From positions 33,913,084 to 33,977,083 of the forward strand of contig OZ007570.1 of assembly GCA_963931925.1 (NCBI GenBank): 64,000 nt of DNA. Direction: 5' to 3'. Position 1 is the stretch's first letter. Each line of letters opens with the position of its first letter. Shown in pieces: positions 34,379-48,511 of the stretch. This DNA comes from Onchidella celtica (lineage: Eukaryota; Mollusca; Gastropoda; Systellommatophora; Onchidiidae). The translations under genes were made by a program, and so were the position numbers. The notes beneath the pieces were generated by a model. The model made no database searches, was not told where the DNA came from, and worked only from the letters and a program-made list of their open reading frames with translations.

Positions 34379-35754
34379 TAATACCAAAAAATATGAACAT
34401 AATCAAATCTGGAATCTAGTTTCAGAGCCTATTTGAGCAATTACAGCATTGACATTTCTAGCCATTATGTGACACCATCTCAATTCCCTATATCGCGTTT
34501 TTCACTGTCTGTCCTGTTCCTCCTCCTCTAATTCGCATTCTCTTAAACATAATTATTTATTGAAGTTAGTGCACAAAGTATAGTCTCCACTTCACAGAAT
34601 CTGCCTTACCATGCCGTTGTACTACTGTACCAAACAAACTCGCACAAATGTTTCAGTGTTAAAACCCAACGTTACTGATGTACAAACGCCAAGCAGTATT
34701 GACAGTTGATGGGCATCTAATAAACACAACATTTGTCTTATGAGTCTTGATAATAGGAACGATGAGTAACTGTACGCCTCAGACACTATCAATCCTCCAG
34801 ATTGCTTTCCTTTTCCAAAGCGTAGGCGTCCTTTGACTTCGACTCGCCTTTTCCAGCACCTATTGTTTGTTCCACATGACGTCACACAGCTTGTGCCACT
34901 GCCAAAGTTTGAATTTTATTTCGTCTTTGGTCGGAAATTCCACGTTCATGTTTCCTTCTTCCAAGAGTAACAATTTTTCTTTTTGGATTCTGTTTGGAAT
35001 CTTTGCGAAAAGTGCTCAGCTGTGGTGCCAAAAAGAATTCTTGGCGAATGCGCATGCTCAGCTGCCATGCTTAGGAGGGGGGGGGGGGAAGTGGAGGGGT
35101 GAGAATGCCATACAAAGCATCACAATTTTGAGTGACGTAAATGGAACAGACCAGTATAGGTAGTTTTAAACTTGTGTTTCCAGATGCAAGGAGTATTCTG
35201 TTAGTCTTGGAATACACGATCAGCTGTAATAATGTTCTAGCGAACTCATTTTTGAGGTCTGTTTCGTGGTATCATAAAACTCTGTCTACCTATACATTAT
35301 CTGGCTACCTCAAAACAATAAAAGCCCAGTGCTAGGACATTCATGAGAGTCCTGTAAGAAAATGAAAGAAAAAATTCACATAAAGATTTCAGCGGTTTCT
35401 CCCGTCACCGTTAAGAGTTGGTAAAACTTGAAAGTACTTACTGATGAGTGGCCGTTTATCACCCTTACTTTTACTTGCTATTTGTACGGGATGCTGTATT
35501 AAATAGTTTCTTTATTGAAAGGGAAACCTTTCTTCGGCAATCCTTTTGTGAAATTCTTAGGTCTGGAAATTTTCCGAAAAAATGGGTACCCATGCAGTGC
35601 TAGAAACACGGCACTTGTTTTCACCCTTTCATCTTCTCACCTATATCGAACGGCATAAGAATAGCCAGAAATGCACCCCCCCCCCCCAAAAAAGAGCAGT
35701 TAGCTTTGGTCAAATGTCTGAGCCATGTTTTAGCTGCAGTTTCGGCATCATATA
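34379..35754. other. No feature recognised
   Basis: G-run at 35,077-35,089 and C-run at 35,677-35,686. No gene supported. Confidence 0.35.
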
Positions 35755-35865
35755 AGGTAAGATAAGATAAGATATAACTTTATTATCCTGTTGCTAGGTA
35801 ATTTGTTGTCACAACATTCAGTAACAGTACAATAGTAAATACAATATCTAAGACCTGCAGGTCTT
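35755..35865 (-). mobile_element. Possible LINE 3' end with pentanucleotide tail
   Basis: AAGGTAAGATAAGATAAGAT followed by ATAACTTTATTATCC, read inverted, gives a GGATAATAAAGTTAT end plus TCTTA repeats. That is the form of short 3' tandem tails on CR1/L2-type LINEs. No coding part is attached. Confidence 0.35.
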
Positions 35866-37891
35866 TAACGCATACCGCACACATGCACAGAGCTCACACA
35901 ACATTACTAGCAAATGAGAACATTCCTCACACACACACACTATATATATATATTCGTTTATTTTCTTCATTCATGCATAGAACTTTACTTCCAGTTGGGT
36001 TGGTCATATTCAATCTTCAAAATCGTATCAGAATGTGCTGGGATACTGCTTTGCATGCGACACTTTGCGCTCTGAAGAGCTTCAAATGCATTGAGTTATT
36101 GTTATTTCATTTCAGTTTCACTGATGCATTTTCTGGTTCTGAAACGCCGTCTTACCAGAATCTGTTCTCTGTGAAATCCTCGGAGATCTGCAACAATACT
36201 TTCTCCATTAATTCACATGTAAGTTCACCGTCTTTTGTATGCTCTCTTACTAACCCGAGTTAATACTTAAATTGACGAAGAAGTTCACATTTCCAGAAGC
36301 CCAGCCCTGCTATCTTCTACCTCATCAACTTACTTCCCCGTTATCTCAGAGACATTCGACAGCCGCAGCACCACGGTTTGCTTTTTTTTTTTTTCTCTCT
36401 CTCTCTCTCTTTTCAACTTTCACCCTTTCCACTGGCAACTACCTGGCTTATCTGGGCCTGCCAGTTTGGCACGTGCCTGAGAAACGGAGCGCGTGGCAGG
36501 CAAGTGTAAACGAGGCTAGACATTTTTCATGTAACGCTCACCCATTCCCCCACCCGCCGTTTGCATCTCAGTCATTCACAAAACGCATGTATTTTCCCAT
36601 GAAACAAACAACAACAAAAAGTTAAACGAAATAAAAAAAACCATTTAAAATTCAGTATACTAGGCGTATGTTTTATTGTTCCATGTCCCCAAATAAAGGT
36701 ACGCTCCACATTTTTATCTTCCCGGAACTTTTTGAGTGAAGCCAGAGAGTCTCTTCTCAATCTGCCCATGTTTATAGTCATTGACTCCACTCTTGTGCGT
36801 TAAAGGCTTCATATTACGATTAGCAACCAGTATGGAGACAAAAACTATGAATAACATAATTATCAAGGATTCTCTCATTCCCCTTAAAGCTTGAATGCTT
36901 TTGGTGCTGTACTCGTAATTTAATAGATGACCCAGAGTTTAGTAGGTTCATTGAGGACTCGGTGAGCATTTCAGCCAATTAGACAAATCCCTCCCAAATG
37001 GGCCAGGGGGGTAAGGGAACCCCGTGCTAGGGCAATCTAGTCCTTTCAAGCACACACCATACTACACACTGCAACATACACCTAACAACACATTGGAGGC
37101 CTCATTGCAGTATTTCTTTCCCAGCTCTTCAGTTGATAGCAAAGGTATTATAACCGGCAAAAATTATACACATTTCATTGATAATCTCTTCAGAACGCCA
37201 TAGTATAAAATTGATTGAAATATCAGAAATTGCAAAGCTTCGGATTTATCATAATTGCCTTTTCTCACTGGCACACAGTGCCATACAATGTTCAACCAAA
37301 TCCTTGTTGGAAACGAAAACTGAACAAATTTCGTGCCCACTGTTGCAACTTTCACCCGCCAGGCATTATGCACTCGCCCCCCCCTCCCCCTCCCCCTCCC
37401 CCTTCCTCCTTTTCTTTCAAATTGCCGAGGCGGTAGAGATAGACTTGGGTGTGGCGGTTATTGTACTGAATGGGATGAGACCTGTAGACTGGTTGGCTGG
37501 CTCAAAGACCTAGCAAAGAATATTCATGCGGCTGTTGCCTCCTCTGATATAATTATCATTAAGAAAAACAGGGTATTGCCATGCTAACAGTCACAGCCAC
37601 AGCTGCAAGTCTTGAACTTTACGTTATAGTTCAAAACTTCCACTCCGTAAACTTTAGATAGTTTCTAGTCACTCATCAAATATTTTTCCCCGTGTCATTA
37701 TCTGGGAAGAGTGATTTCTTTGAAAGAAATGCTTGATTTGAAACACGGAGTGGCAGTCAGTTTGAAAGTTAACTTCCGTTCTCAGTGCGGAGGCGTGTCC
37801 CTGTGATATTTAAACTTCCGGTATATGGGCGCGGCGGGCGGAGTTGTTGGTTTGCATGTTGTGTACGTTAATTATTTGGCTGTTGTTATTT
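35866..37891. other. No feature recognised
   Basis: Short CA/TA arrays at 35,931-35,952, CT at 36,395-36,410 and C-rich CCCCTCCC tract at 37,377-37,406. The 126-codon frame at 35,883 starts in CA repeats and has no recognisable motif. Confidence 0.35.
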
Positions 37892-37893
37892 GC

Positions 37894-37934
37894 ACGTACG
37901 TACCCCAAGTCTTTAGTGCTAGGGGTGCGTACGT
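37894..37934. repeat. Strong inverted repeat (hairpin), 13-bp arms
   Basis: ACGTACGTACCCC at 37,894-37,906 pairs with GGGGTGCGTACGT at 37,922-37,934 with one mismatch and a 15-base loop. It could be part of a transposon end or an extruding palindrome. Confidence 0.7.
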
Positions 37935-38190
37935 ATTCGTACCTATCCCAACCCCGTCCTTATCCCCAACCCTAAATGTTACTGAATCCCTAACCCTGGC
38001 CGTTACCCTTTCAACCAAAAAACCGAAGGAAAACAAAAAGAAAATCTGAAAGTATAATCAAGGCTATTGATAGGCGTATTCTGGGGCGAGCTCTCTAGAT
38101 TTGGAGTCACAAAAGGGGTTAAAATACACACCCATGGTAAAAAACACTTGGGAAACGTACGTGTAGGTAAAAACATTCTAATTCCTAGTA

Positions 38191-38717
38191 ACTGGTAAAA
38201 TACAAAGCTCACCACTCCAGACCGAAAGGAATCAGCACAAAGACATTATGTCGAGACACTTTGGGTCATCCACATAAAATCGGCGATCAATAGATAGATA
38301 GGATAGTATTACAGTAGTACACAGCGCACAGTAGTGCGCACCGAGCATTTTTCATGGGCTCATGTGTTCGTAAAAAATGATCTAAATATTTACGCACAGT
38401 TTTCTTGGTATTAATGAATGGCACTCACCTCATCTGTATAACACTATACCCGGTATCACTATCAAAGTTTTCTTGGCGTGGCTGGATCGTGAACTCTAGT
38501 TACATTTCCGTAAGAGACGGAAATGACGAAATTGACAGAAGTACATTATCACGTCGTATTCGCAATCATGAATTGATAACTGATAATTATAACTGAATTT
38601 CTGGGAAAAGTAAAGAGTTTCAGGAAAAAATGAGGTCGACACGTACAGGCTTAATAAATTTTACATACATGTGCCAAGTTTCAGTTCTCTACGTTGCGTA
38701 GTAAAAAAGCCTTTCCC
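38191..38717. mobile_element. Helitron-like outer segment, solitary copy
   Basis: About 525 bp that is nearly the same (about 95% by eye) and in the same orientation as 42,092-42,612 in the composite element. Both end at CTACGTTGCGTAGTAAAAAAGCCTTT, which contains a CTACG-TTG-CGTAG hairpin. The GATA core and the hairpin-CTAG body are absent here, so this is a fragment or a shorter relative. Confidence 0.75.
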
Positions 38718-38929
38718 CTCCATTATTATATGATTTACGCTTACTTATTAATGAAAAAAAAAAAAAAAGGTCATGGCCTTTCAAACATACAGACTAAAAT
38801 AGAAAGGAATGGCGGACTGACTTGCTACTCGTGGTTGATACCTAAGATCTTGGGTGAGTGACGCAGTGGGTCAATTCCGTTTTGCTTCTATTTCAACTCA
38901 GTGTGAGATATTTCTCTTTCCCCCAGCGC
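38718..38929. other. No feature recognised
   Basis: A-run at 38,753-38,768; otherwise nothing seen. Confidence 0.35.
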
Positions 38930-39080
38930 ACTCAAGACAGTTTTGACGTATCCGAACTAGCAAGACAAACTTGTTTTGGTCTCCCCGGTGCGCGCAGTCC
39001 CGTTTAACTCCACAGTCCACATCTGACTCTTAATATTATTTTTAAAAAAACAACAGAAAATCTGTGGGGTCGCTACAAGG
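38930..39080 (+). repeat. Dispersed repeat family B, copy 2
   Basis: CAAGACAGTTTTGACG...CGAACTAGCAAGACAAACTTG...GGTGCGCGCAGTCCCGT aligns with 15,698-15,845 and with the split copy at 61.6 kb. Confidence 0.6.
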
Positions 39081-40139
39081 CTTGAAGCAAAGACAAAATG
39101 TGACAAAAAGAAACAGTGGCATGTAGTAAACCTCACCTAAGAAATAATACATAAACGATGCAATCAAACGCGGAGGAAAAGGAAAGACAGATCAAGCTTT
39201 CGGTATATTACACTGAAAATTAGGAAAATCCGAACCTGACCCGAAAATGTATCAAAGTCGTATTTTGAAATGTAATAGCGGAAAAATCAGAGATGAGATT
39301 CTGGAACACGTCAGAAATCAGAAACATGTGAAAGGGCCAGGTGATGGTTTCCCATCTCTCCCCCTCGCCCATTTCACAGCAACGGTTTTCTATTACACCT
39401 TCTGTCTCCATCCCACTCTCCCCACCTCAAAGCCTTTGCTTTCAGATTGCATGAGTTGCAACTGGGTGGACTTCTGTGTTTGAGGTGTGTAGCAAGCTAT
39501 TAAAGAGACTATGAGAGACAGAAAAAGTGGGAAGCTGTTGGAATCCAGCACGGTTGTGTGTTGGTTCAGTGCTGCTGCAGCCCCCCCCCCCCCCACCCCC
39601 TTTTTTCCTTTTTTTTTGGCTTTGCTGTTATTATCACTATTTTTACTGTTACCCTCATCATTATTATTATCATAATTTCCTCAGTTGTTTCATTTCAGTG
39701 AGCCGGTGAACGAAATGAATAAATTCGAAATACGGGTTACATGGGAGAATAAGAGAGAGAGAGAGAGAGAGTGCAAGGGAATGAGTGAGTGAATGAATAA
39801 ATGACAAAATAAGCAACCGAATGAATGAGTCTAATCTAATGAAAGATGAAGAAATGTCTGATTGAACAATTTAATGTTCGTTATGTGTATATAGATGCAC
39901 GGGACAAATAATTATAGGTCGCGAACCTCTGGATTCGTATACAAAAATTTATTTTAAAGTGACGGTAAATATTAATGCTCAAATTGACTGCCTTCCCGAC
40001 ACTTGAGAATGAGTTCAATACGACCTAGTACCTTCCACTGGTAGTTTAAAAGCCACCTTGAATGTGAAATGTAAGGGAAAAATTCAATCTTCATATCGGG
40101 AACAATTCTTCGGACACTGTATATTTGCGTAAAGATTCA
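39081..40139. other. No feature recognised
   Basis: C-run at 39,581-39,599, GA array at 39,750-39,770, GAAT/GAGT-rich stretch at 39,780-39,835. No gene supported. Confidence 0.4.
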
Positions 40140-40162
40140 CTTTATCTATCTATCTATCAATA

Positions 40163-40223
<61 letters not shown>

Positions 40224-40410
40224 CTCTCTATCTATCTCTCTATCTATTTATCTATCTATCTCTCTCTATCTATCTCTCTATCTATTTATCTATCTATGTA
40301 TCTATCTATCTATCTCTCTATCTCTATATCTCTCTATCTCTCTATCTCTCTATCTATCTATCTATCAATCTCTCTATCTCTCTATCTCTCTATGTATCTA
40401 TGTATCTATG

Positions 40411-40492
<82 letters not shown>

Positions 40493-40493
40493 G

Positions 40494-40540
<47 letters not shown>

Positions 40541-40541
40541 C
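40140..40541. repeat. Compound (CTAT)n/(CTCT)n array related to the composite element core
   Basis: About 400 bp. The order of variants (CTCTCTCTATCTAT, TATTTATC, CTCTATATC, ATCAATCTCT, ATGTATC) matches, on the opposite strand, the order of variants in the GATA core at 41,512-42,072. It therefore looks like an inverted relative of that core rather than an independent microsatellite. Confidence 0.8.
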
Positions 40542-40821
40542 GTCTTTACAAAGTGTTGCTTTTAAATCCCCCAGGTTTTCTTTATACATCGTTGCAAACA
40601 ACAGTGACAATCGATAACGAAAGCCCCTTAAATCCTGTTATTTTGAAAACACCTGAGCTTAGATAAAACACCCCAGAATGTTATTTTTCTAATCAAGTAC
40701 ACAGCAGATAAGACAAAGACAAACAGCTGAGATCGTATTCGGCGCTTAACTGCCACGTTTATGAGATAAAAGGTGTCAGGGAGATGGCTTTAAAGAATTC
40801 TATTAACAGATTATATTATGA
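40542..40821. other. No feature recognised
   Basis: Short spacer between the inverted array and the composite element. Confidence 0.35.
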
Positions 40822-42612
<1,791 letters not shown>

Positions 42613-43140
42613 CGGTCGCAAAGTTGGGCCCAAGCTCCATTATGATATAGGTATGATAGATATCATAACTTGTATATTTATACATAAAACAATAAAAATA
42701 GCATTGGGATTTTGCAAGCACACGGCTGGTGGCACGGCTCTGTGTTGTCTCGGTAGGGCCGCCATGGTACCTTGACTGACGTGCTGCACTCCGAGAATCC
42801 AAATTTGCATTCGCTTACGCACCCGCACCTGTTGAACATTCTACGATTTTCATTGTTTGGTGAACTTTTCTGATTGCCTATCCTGTTACTTTTTGGTGCT
42901 GTTTTTTTTTTCTGAAGAAGGTTAATATACTGAAACCATAGCTGTGATCAGAGTAATGAGTAAGCAAATCCAACAACCGAACATTCAATTGTTCAAGTAA
43001 ATTACAAAATAATGATAATATTCGGCGTGTGGACAGTTGGTTGCCCAGCGTGACTTCCAGGATACAGACCGTAGCAATAAAAGAATAATGAAAGCTACTC
43101 CTACAAAGACAAAGAATAACATATTTAGAGAGTTAGAACA
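42613..43140. other. No feature recognised
   Basis: A short GC-richer patch at 42,720-42,835. No exon could be supported. Confidence 0.35.
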
Positions 43141-43260
43141 GATGGGCGACAGGAAAAAACCAGGACAATATGGGCTTTTTGAGAGCATCCGAGCGGAGGA
43201 ATGAGTGGCGAACCATGGTCGTCGATATTTGTTCCAGACCCGGCACTTTAAGAAGAAGAC
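43141..43260 (+). pseudogene. Non-LTR retrotransposon remnant (reverse transcriptase C-terminus)
   Basis: One plus frame reads RASERRNEWRTMVVDICSRP, then GT. This matches the very C-terminal signature of LINE polyproteins (A-x-D-R-x-x-W-R-x-M-V/I-x-x-V-C-S-R), the same signature found intact at 51.9 kb. Only about 35 codons remain and no upstream RT domain was seen, so it is a dead fragment. The 151-codon minus frame over this region is its antisense. Confidence 0.55.
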
Positions 43261-43353
43261 GCCTTTACAGTCCGTGTCCTTAAAGTTGTCTTGGGGAAAG
43301 CAAGATGCTGGCATGGAACTTGCTGTACTGTTGCAGTCGTGTTTTAGTTTCAT

Positions 43354-43425
43354 GTTTCCATTCACTGTGCAGTTTCCATTCATTGTGCAGTTTCCATTCA
43401 CTTTGCAGTTTCCATTCACTGTGGA
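43354..43425. repeat. 18-bp tandem repeat, 4 copies
   Basis: GTTTCCATTCACTGTGCA repeated four times with one or two changes per unit. The unit length is a multiple of three, so it gives a hexapeptide repeat in any open frame. Confidence 0.92.
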
Positions 43426-44452
43426 GTGTGCCCGTGTCACGTATAAGTTTGAGGACCGTAGTTGAATTATAAAGCCAAATAGAGAAACGACTGAGTTGTG
43501 TTTGCTGCTTATCTATAGTTCACAATGTAAAATACTGCGGTCCTGTACCAACAGCCCATGTATTTATAAGAAGGCATCTTCATTCATTGGTCTAGATTAA
43601 AAAAATTGCCACACGACTGCAACGCGACTGCAACGCAACAATCTCACATTGCGCGCCCCTAGCCTTACGAACTGCAAAGCATCCACGGACTGCACATTCA
43701 TATATGTGACGCAACGCGACGGTTCGGCCCGGAAGGCGCAGGCCTAGTTATTGAGTAATTGCCCAAACGAACTTTTCTCAAAACTTTACGTCTTAAAAAA
43801 AGTGATAGTCATCAATTTCAATTGCTTATAACACAGTCTAAAAATGTCCAGAATTCAATGAATCTAACATCAAATCCAAGGAAAAAGAGTTCTCTTTCAC
43901 TTGATATCAATAACTCAGTTTACCTAAAATGTACCTTGTGGACCGAGCCGTCATGGTGCTTCACATTAAACATATATGTTAATTTTAACTAGGACACAGC
44001 TGCAGTTTATTGCTGTGTGTTCTTCCTCATTATTCCAAATAAAACCACCACGTTACCACCCGTATCGTGGAAGTTACGGTGGGGCCGCAAAATAATGATC
44101 TAATGTCTTGTACTCCTGTGTTTGATGCTAACAGGGCACACCAGGGCAGCTCCCCACCAATAAAGCCCAAACTTCTCTACATCATGGTGTCAAAAGAGTA
44201 ATGAAGTTGTGCAGAGCAGCGAAATGGCATGTTCGTTTGAAATAGATGCTTGACAACAGTGGCGTAACTAGGGTGGGAACAGAATGATGAGGGGCGCATG
44301 GCGCGGAGTCCTGTCCTGGCCATATATTATTCCTGCATTCAACCAGAATGTTCAAGAACATTAGCTTTCAAGGGACTCCTCCCACCTACCACTCTTTTTC
44401 CCTTTATAATGATTATTATTTAAGTAGAATCTATTTGAGGGTACGTGAGTTT
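43426..44452. other. No feature recognised
   Basis: Contains the short repeat GACTGCAACGC twice near 43,616. No gene supported. Confidence 0.35.
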
Positions 44453-44733
44453 TGGTGACCTTAGTTTTTGATTGTTCTGTCTCCACTTTCTGAGAAAAAA
44501 AACACCAACAACACACAAAAAAAAAAAAATGCGGGAGATCTACTAGTATGTTGAAGAGATATAACAAAACACACTTTGACATTTGTTTAACACGCTTGTG
44601 GCACTTATCAAGCTGTTTCTAAGTCCCGATTTATTCTAACTCCTTATCATAATTCTAAAGCCGCAAATGTCTAACGTCGAATTTCTTACGTGTGCAAAAA
44701 GTGGAGTTGGAACCATCAAGAACTAAGGTCGCG
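44453..44733 (+). mobile_element. MITE family A, copy 4 (best termini)
   Basis: Starts GGTGACCTTAGTTTTTGATTG and ends CATCAAGAACTAAGGTCGC, terminal inverted repeats of about 30 bp. The interior carries the family phrases. An A-rich run replaces part of the left arm. This copy best defines the outer ends. Confidence 0.8.
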
Positions 44734-45897
44734 CTTTGTTATCAGCTCGTAACCAATTTTTCCGAAGAAGTTATTGTGGCCATATTGTGGCCAACCAAAA
44801 TAATAGTTGTTGTGGTCTCCGTGCACAAAAGCCTAGCCCTAATACTAGCAGTAATCACAAAACTCTCAACGAAAAGAAAAAAAATAAAATAAATAAAAAC
44901 ATTCAGCGGTGCAAATAAGACCCAATTGACAACAGGGCCCAAAGAGGTCACTCCGATTTCTTTCTTTTTTTTAAACTTCTATCTGATTTCATTTTGGCCT
45001 CAGCCATCAATGCTGGTTACACCCCTGCTTGACATGAACAGTGTAAAATGTGGAGCAATTTTTCCCCCTTCTTTTTTCAACGTTCAAAAACACGTGCATC
45101 TCCAGCTTACTCCGCCCACTCGCGTGCAGGAAAAACTGTAAATAACCTTTTTCTCTCACTTGTCTGCCATGTATGCAGACATACCAAACCTGTCTCCGCG
45201 AGCAAGATTCCTCCCCGTGTAGTTTATCTTGAGCACTACTTCTTTGTCAGATAACCGGCAATGAAAAAACCATTTCTGTCAGTATCAACTGATATGCGAG
45301 CCAAACACGAAATGGTCGTTTGATAGACCAATTACGCTAATTGAAACTGTTTTTTATACTGGGGAATTTTTAACCCATTATACACATGTAGGCAATGCTA
45401 AAGGTGCTCTTGTCTTCTCTTCTTCCGTCCGTTTTAAAGGTATACATTTCCTTAACAGGTTTATGCGTTCATCTTGGATTGAAGACGTTATTCCTACTCC
45501 CTTTCCTCTCCTCCCTTCTCCGGCCTTGTCGGGGACCTGTAGGAGGGCAGGAAATGTGGAGCGAGCCTTTCTGTATTCCCTGATTTAAGTATGAGATTTT
45601 ATTGCACGAGTTTAGGCCTCCAGTCGGATATCACACGTGCAGTCCTCTTAAGGCCTTAATTACTGTGCTATGGAAATAGACCTCATGTCCGTCAAGAAAT
45701 ACATTTTACACGAGACCCAAACAATATTTGCCATTTTTGCTCTGCTTTATTCTGTGTGGAATTTCCATTCTGTATATAATGACCAAAAGAAACTTTAATT
45801 CCTACAAAGGTCTAACCCAGATTGAAACTGAGCATATCTTATTACATGAAATTAATGATGTCAAAACGTTAATTTGACCTAGAATGGCGCATAAAGT
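44734..45897. other. No feature recognised
   Basis: An A-rich run at 44,873-44,898. No gene supported. Confidence 0.35.
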
Positions 45898-46100
45898 CTT
45901 TTTGTTTGTTTGTTTGTTTGTTTGCAATGTGGCAATAAGGCACGGAAATTCTGGGTCTTCACATACGAGTAGCACATTCAGGGATTTGAATAATTAGGGA
46001 AATTACCTAAGTTAAACAGTTTCCCAGACAAGATTTGAATCTGGGATTTCACGCACGTGATTCAAACATTGGGCCGATGGGCCACTTTGTGGACTCCACC
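45898..46100 (-). mobile_element. tRNA-derived SINE (second type)
   Basis: On the minus strand: a head AAGTGGCCCATCGGCCCAA (A-box-like), B-box-like GATTCAAATCT (near 46,042-46,032), then GGTAATTTCCCTAATTATTC and CAAATCCCTGAATGTGC, and a (CAAA)n tail at 45,924-45,898. A pol III head, a body and a short tandem tail are the parts of a SINE. Its body differs from that of the SINE at 26.8 kb. Confidence 0.68.
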
Positions 46101-48053
46101 ATTTGTATTAAACCAGGAGCCCAATAGGAACAACAAATAAATTGACTCAACTCAGTGCAACTATCAGAGCCAAATCTCCTTAAAACAAAAAACAGAACAA
46201 AAACAAAAAACGAATAGGGATTGGTTCATATTTCCTGTAAATTTTCGAAAATCTGTTCTGGCCGTCCAGCTGTCGCTGTAACCGTTTTCCCTCTGTATTC
46301 CTCAGAATCCGAATCGCACTGTCAACCCTGGCCAATGTTACATAAATTCCTGAATTAGTCTTATCTGGCAAAACCGGATCCAGGTGTGTGTTAAAATCTC
46401 ATGTCATGTCAAGCAGGCTGTTTCAGTTAGGTCTAGGTTGCTTAACAGAAATGTAGTTTTAAAATTTACCTTTCCACTTTTTTTCCAGTGTAAAATGCTC
46501 GAAACTGGAATGAGTGAGCAAGTGAACGCGTTCTGCAGTGTTCGCGTTAGGTCCCAGATATTGACAGCATGGAAGATGTATTTCTGTGAACCGTTTTCTT
46601 TATTACTGTCATGCCATATAAAATGTTGAACGTAATGGCGCATAAGAGTTTGTGCTCGCCGAAACTGCAATGTGAAATGCGTTAAGCTGGAATGAATGAG
46701 CAAATTGGCGCAATTTGCAAGGCTGACTCTCGCTTTCAGTACTGGGAGTGCTTTGGTGCGTTTATTATTTATTCCTGCCAAGAGTTTGTTTTTTTTCCAT
46801 AAGATATTGCGTGACAATAGCGTTGACCCCAAATATGATAACAATAAAATAATATTTTCTTAAATAATTCCATCGTCTGTGAACCAGGGTTTTGTTCACC
46901 TTGTCCGTCAATTAGTTAACTTGCTTTTTCAAACCAAAATGCACACTGCCATGAAAAAAAAACAAAAAAACATAAAGTCTAAGTTTTTCGAAAGTATTAT
47001 CTTCATCTGAAAGATTCAGTTGTCGTTCTGTTGTTTTTTTTTCTAGTCAGTTATACATGTGTCACACAATCCATTTCTGAGTCTGATTACGAAAGCGCCC
47101 CAAATATTACGTCAGGCTATAAAAAACAAACAAAACAAAGAAATGTGAAACCCGGAAATATTAAAACAAAGTGGGTCATTTTCTTTACTAAATGTGTTGA
47201 TTTGTAAAGAAAGACTGTGGAGTGGTATGTTTTCTTTGAATAAGTCCGCAAATTATGTGCAGTCGCGGTGAAGACACCCGAACACGAGCATTATTGCCCT
47301 TCTAAGATGTCAGAAAATACTATTGCCCCCTGTCTGTGACAGAGGAGATCCTGGTTGTTTTTATAAATAGCACTAAGATAAAGAACTGAGGGACGAACAC
47401 CCGTTTCTTGTTTTTCTCCCCCATTCCTGAAGAAAAGAGTTTATTTACTTTGTTAATATCATTAGCCACGCCCCCCGGAGCCTCAATATGGGTGCGCACA
47501 CGTGCAGCTAAGCTCCAGGAATGAGGAGAGTAAAAAAACCTGATTAACAAAGAAAACGAGCGACCTGGTGAAGGACCTCTACCTTTGCCAGATGTTTCCA
47601 GCAAGGCGATCTCTGAACTAGAATAATATGAAGAAGGCCTATTACTCACACAAGTATGTGTTCTTTGTTACTGAGACACACACGGAAGATTTTATTCTTC
47701 TAGACGGAATATTATGAATCATTGGTGTGACGTGTTTGGAATTCGAGAGGAAAAAACAAAAACCCCCAGTTCATGAACCCATACCTGATTTAGGTTATGT
47801 TTATTTATTTTTCTTAAGAAGTATGGAATATAATAAACCTATGTATACGGCTGTGTATTAAAGATGGTCTATCACTGCTTCTATTAGGCTTAATGTGATG
47901 GAGATCTTTCTGAACGTACCTTTGTTATCAATCCTATTGTTGTTGTTGTTTTTGTTATCATCATTATTGTGTTTGCTGTTGTCAGTGTGGTAGCTCAGCT
48001 TATCACTGCCTGTCACGCATGTTAATAATTTGTTTCACTTTTTTTTTTCTGTG
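46101..48053. other. No feature recognised
   Basis: About 1.95 kb. The 146-codon minus frame at 46.4-46.8 kb and the 109-codon minus frame at 47.3-47.65 kb show no recognisable motif. Confidence 0.35.
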
Positions 48054-48137
48054 GCAAAGACCTGGGATTCGCTGTCTCAAAACCTGGGCGATATACAAAT
48101 ATTCAAGAATCGTCTGAAACCACCCCTTTTAAATTAA
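48054..48137 (+). pseudogene. LINE remnant: end of reverse transcriptase ORF (CR1/L2/Jockey-like)
   Basis: The frame reads AKTWDSLSQNLGDIQIFKNR, then LKPPLLN and a stop. The pattern W-x-S-L-x-x-x-L...I-x-x-F-K-x-x-L-K-x-x-L is the widely shared C-terminal tail of non-LTR reverse transcriptases (consensus like WNSLP...FKSRLKTHLF). A T-run precedes it, and no upstream domain is attached. Confidence 0.6.
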
Positions 48138-48403
48138 TGGAATGCAACAGCAGTTGTTTCTGACCGTTGTCACCTGTTTAGTGTGTTCTTTTCAAGTTTG
48201 CATTTGCACAAGCTTCCAGTGCATACATCATTATTTCCGTCACAAGAAGGAAATTTCCACAAACCAAGAATTTTGAGCACAGTGAACAACAGAATATTCG
48301 AGGGAGCATTGGTCCAGAGAGCAGAGTTATTTACAAATCGGTTTACGAAAACCATTTTTCAAGGCCGAACCCCTCCTGGAATGACGCTCTACATTAATTT
48401 TTC
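48138..48403. other. No feature recognised
   Basis: The minus frame (48,355-48,170) has a Cys-rich end and a donor-like AG|GTGACA but no acceptor, so no exon is called. Confidence 0.3.
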
Positions 48404-48511
48404 CTAACGGACAAAATCTTCAGTAATAACTTGCCGAGCTTCCCCGGGTGTAACATAAGCAGAGGCTGACAGCAGGGTGCTGACTATCACCAACAGCATG
48501 GTATATCCCAT
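48404..48511 (-). CDS. Small ORF with signal-peptide-like N-terminus (35 aa), uncertain
   Basis: ATG at 48,511-48,509. The start MGYTMLLVIVSTLLSASA has a hydrophobic core and an A-x-A cleavage site after residue 18. YVTPGEARQVITEDFVR and a stop follow. If real it would be a tiny secreted peptide or the first exon of a secreted protein. No good donor was seen before the stop and no homology was recognised. A 35-codon frame can arise by chance; the signal-peptide shape is the only support. Confidence 0.25.
   Translation of the reverse strand: MGYTMLLVIVSTLLSASAYVTPGEARQVITEDFVR

Noticed and set aside
35883..36263. 126-codon plus frame with ATG
   Set aside because: Begins in CA/TA repeats next to a LINE-like tail; no recognisable motif.
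37945..38010. CCCTAACCC-like strings suggesting an interstitial telomere
   Set aside because: Motifs are scattered and not in register; no run of TTAGGG/CCCTAA hexamers.
42985..43440. 151-codon minus frame with NGNC repeats and a hydrophobic segment resembling a Cys-rich membrane protein
   Set aside because: It starts at GTG, its repeats come from an 18-bp tandem repeat, and it is antisense to a LINE C-terminal remnant.
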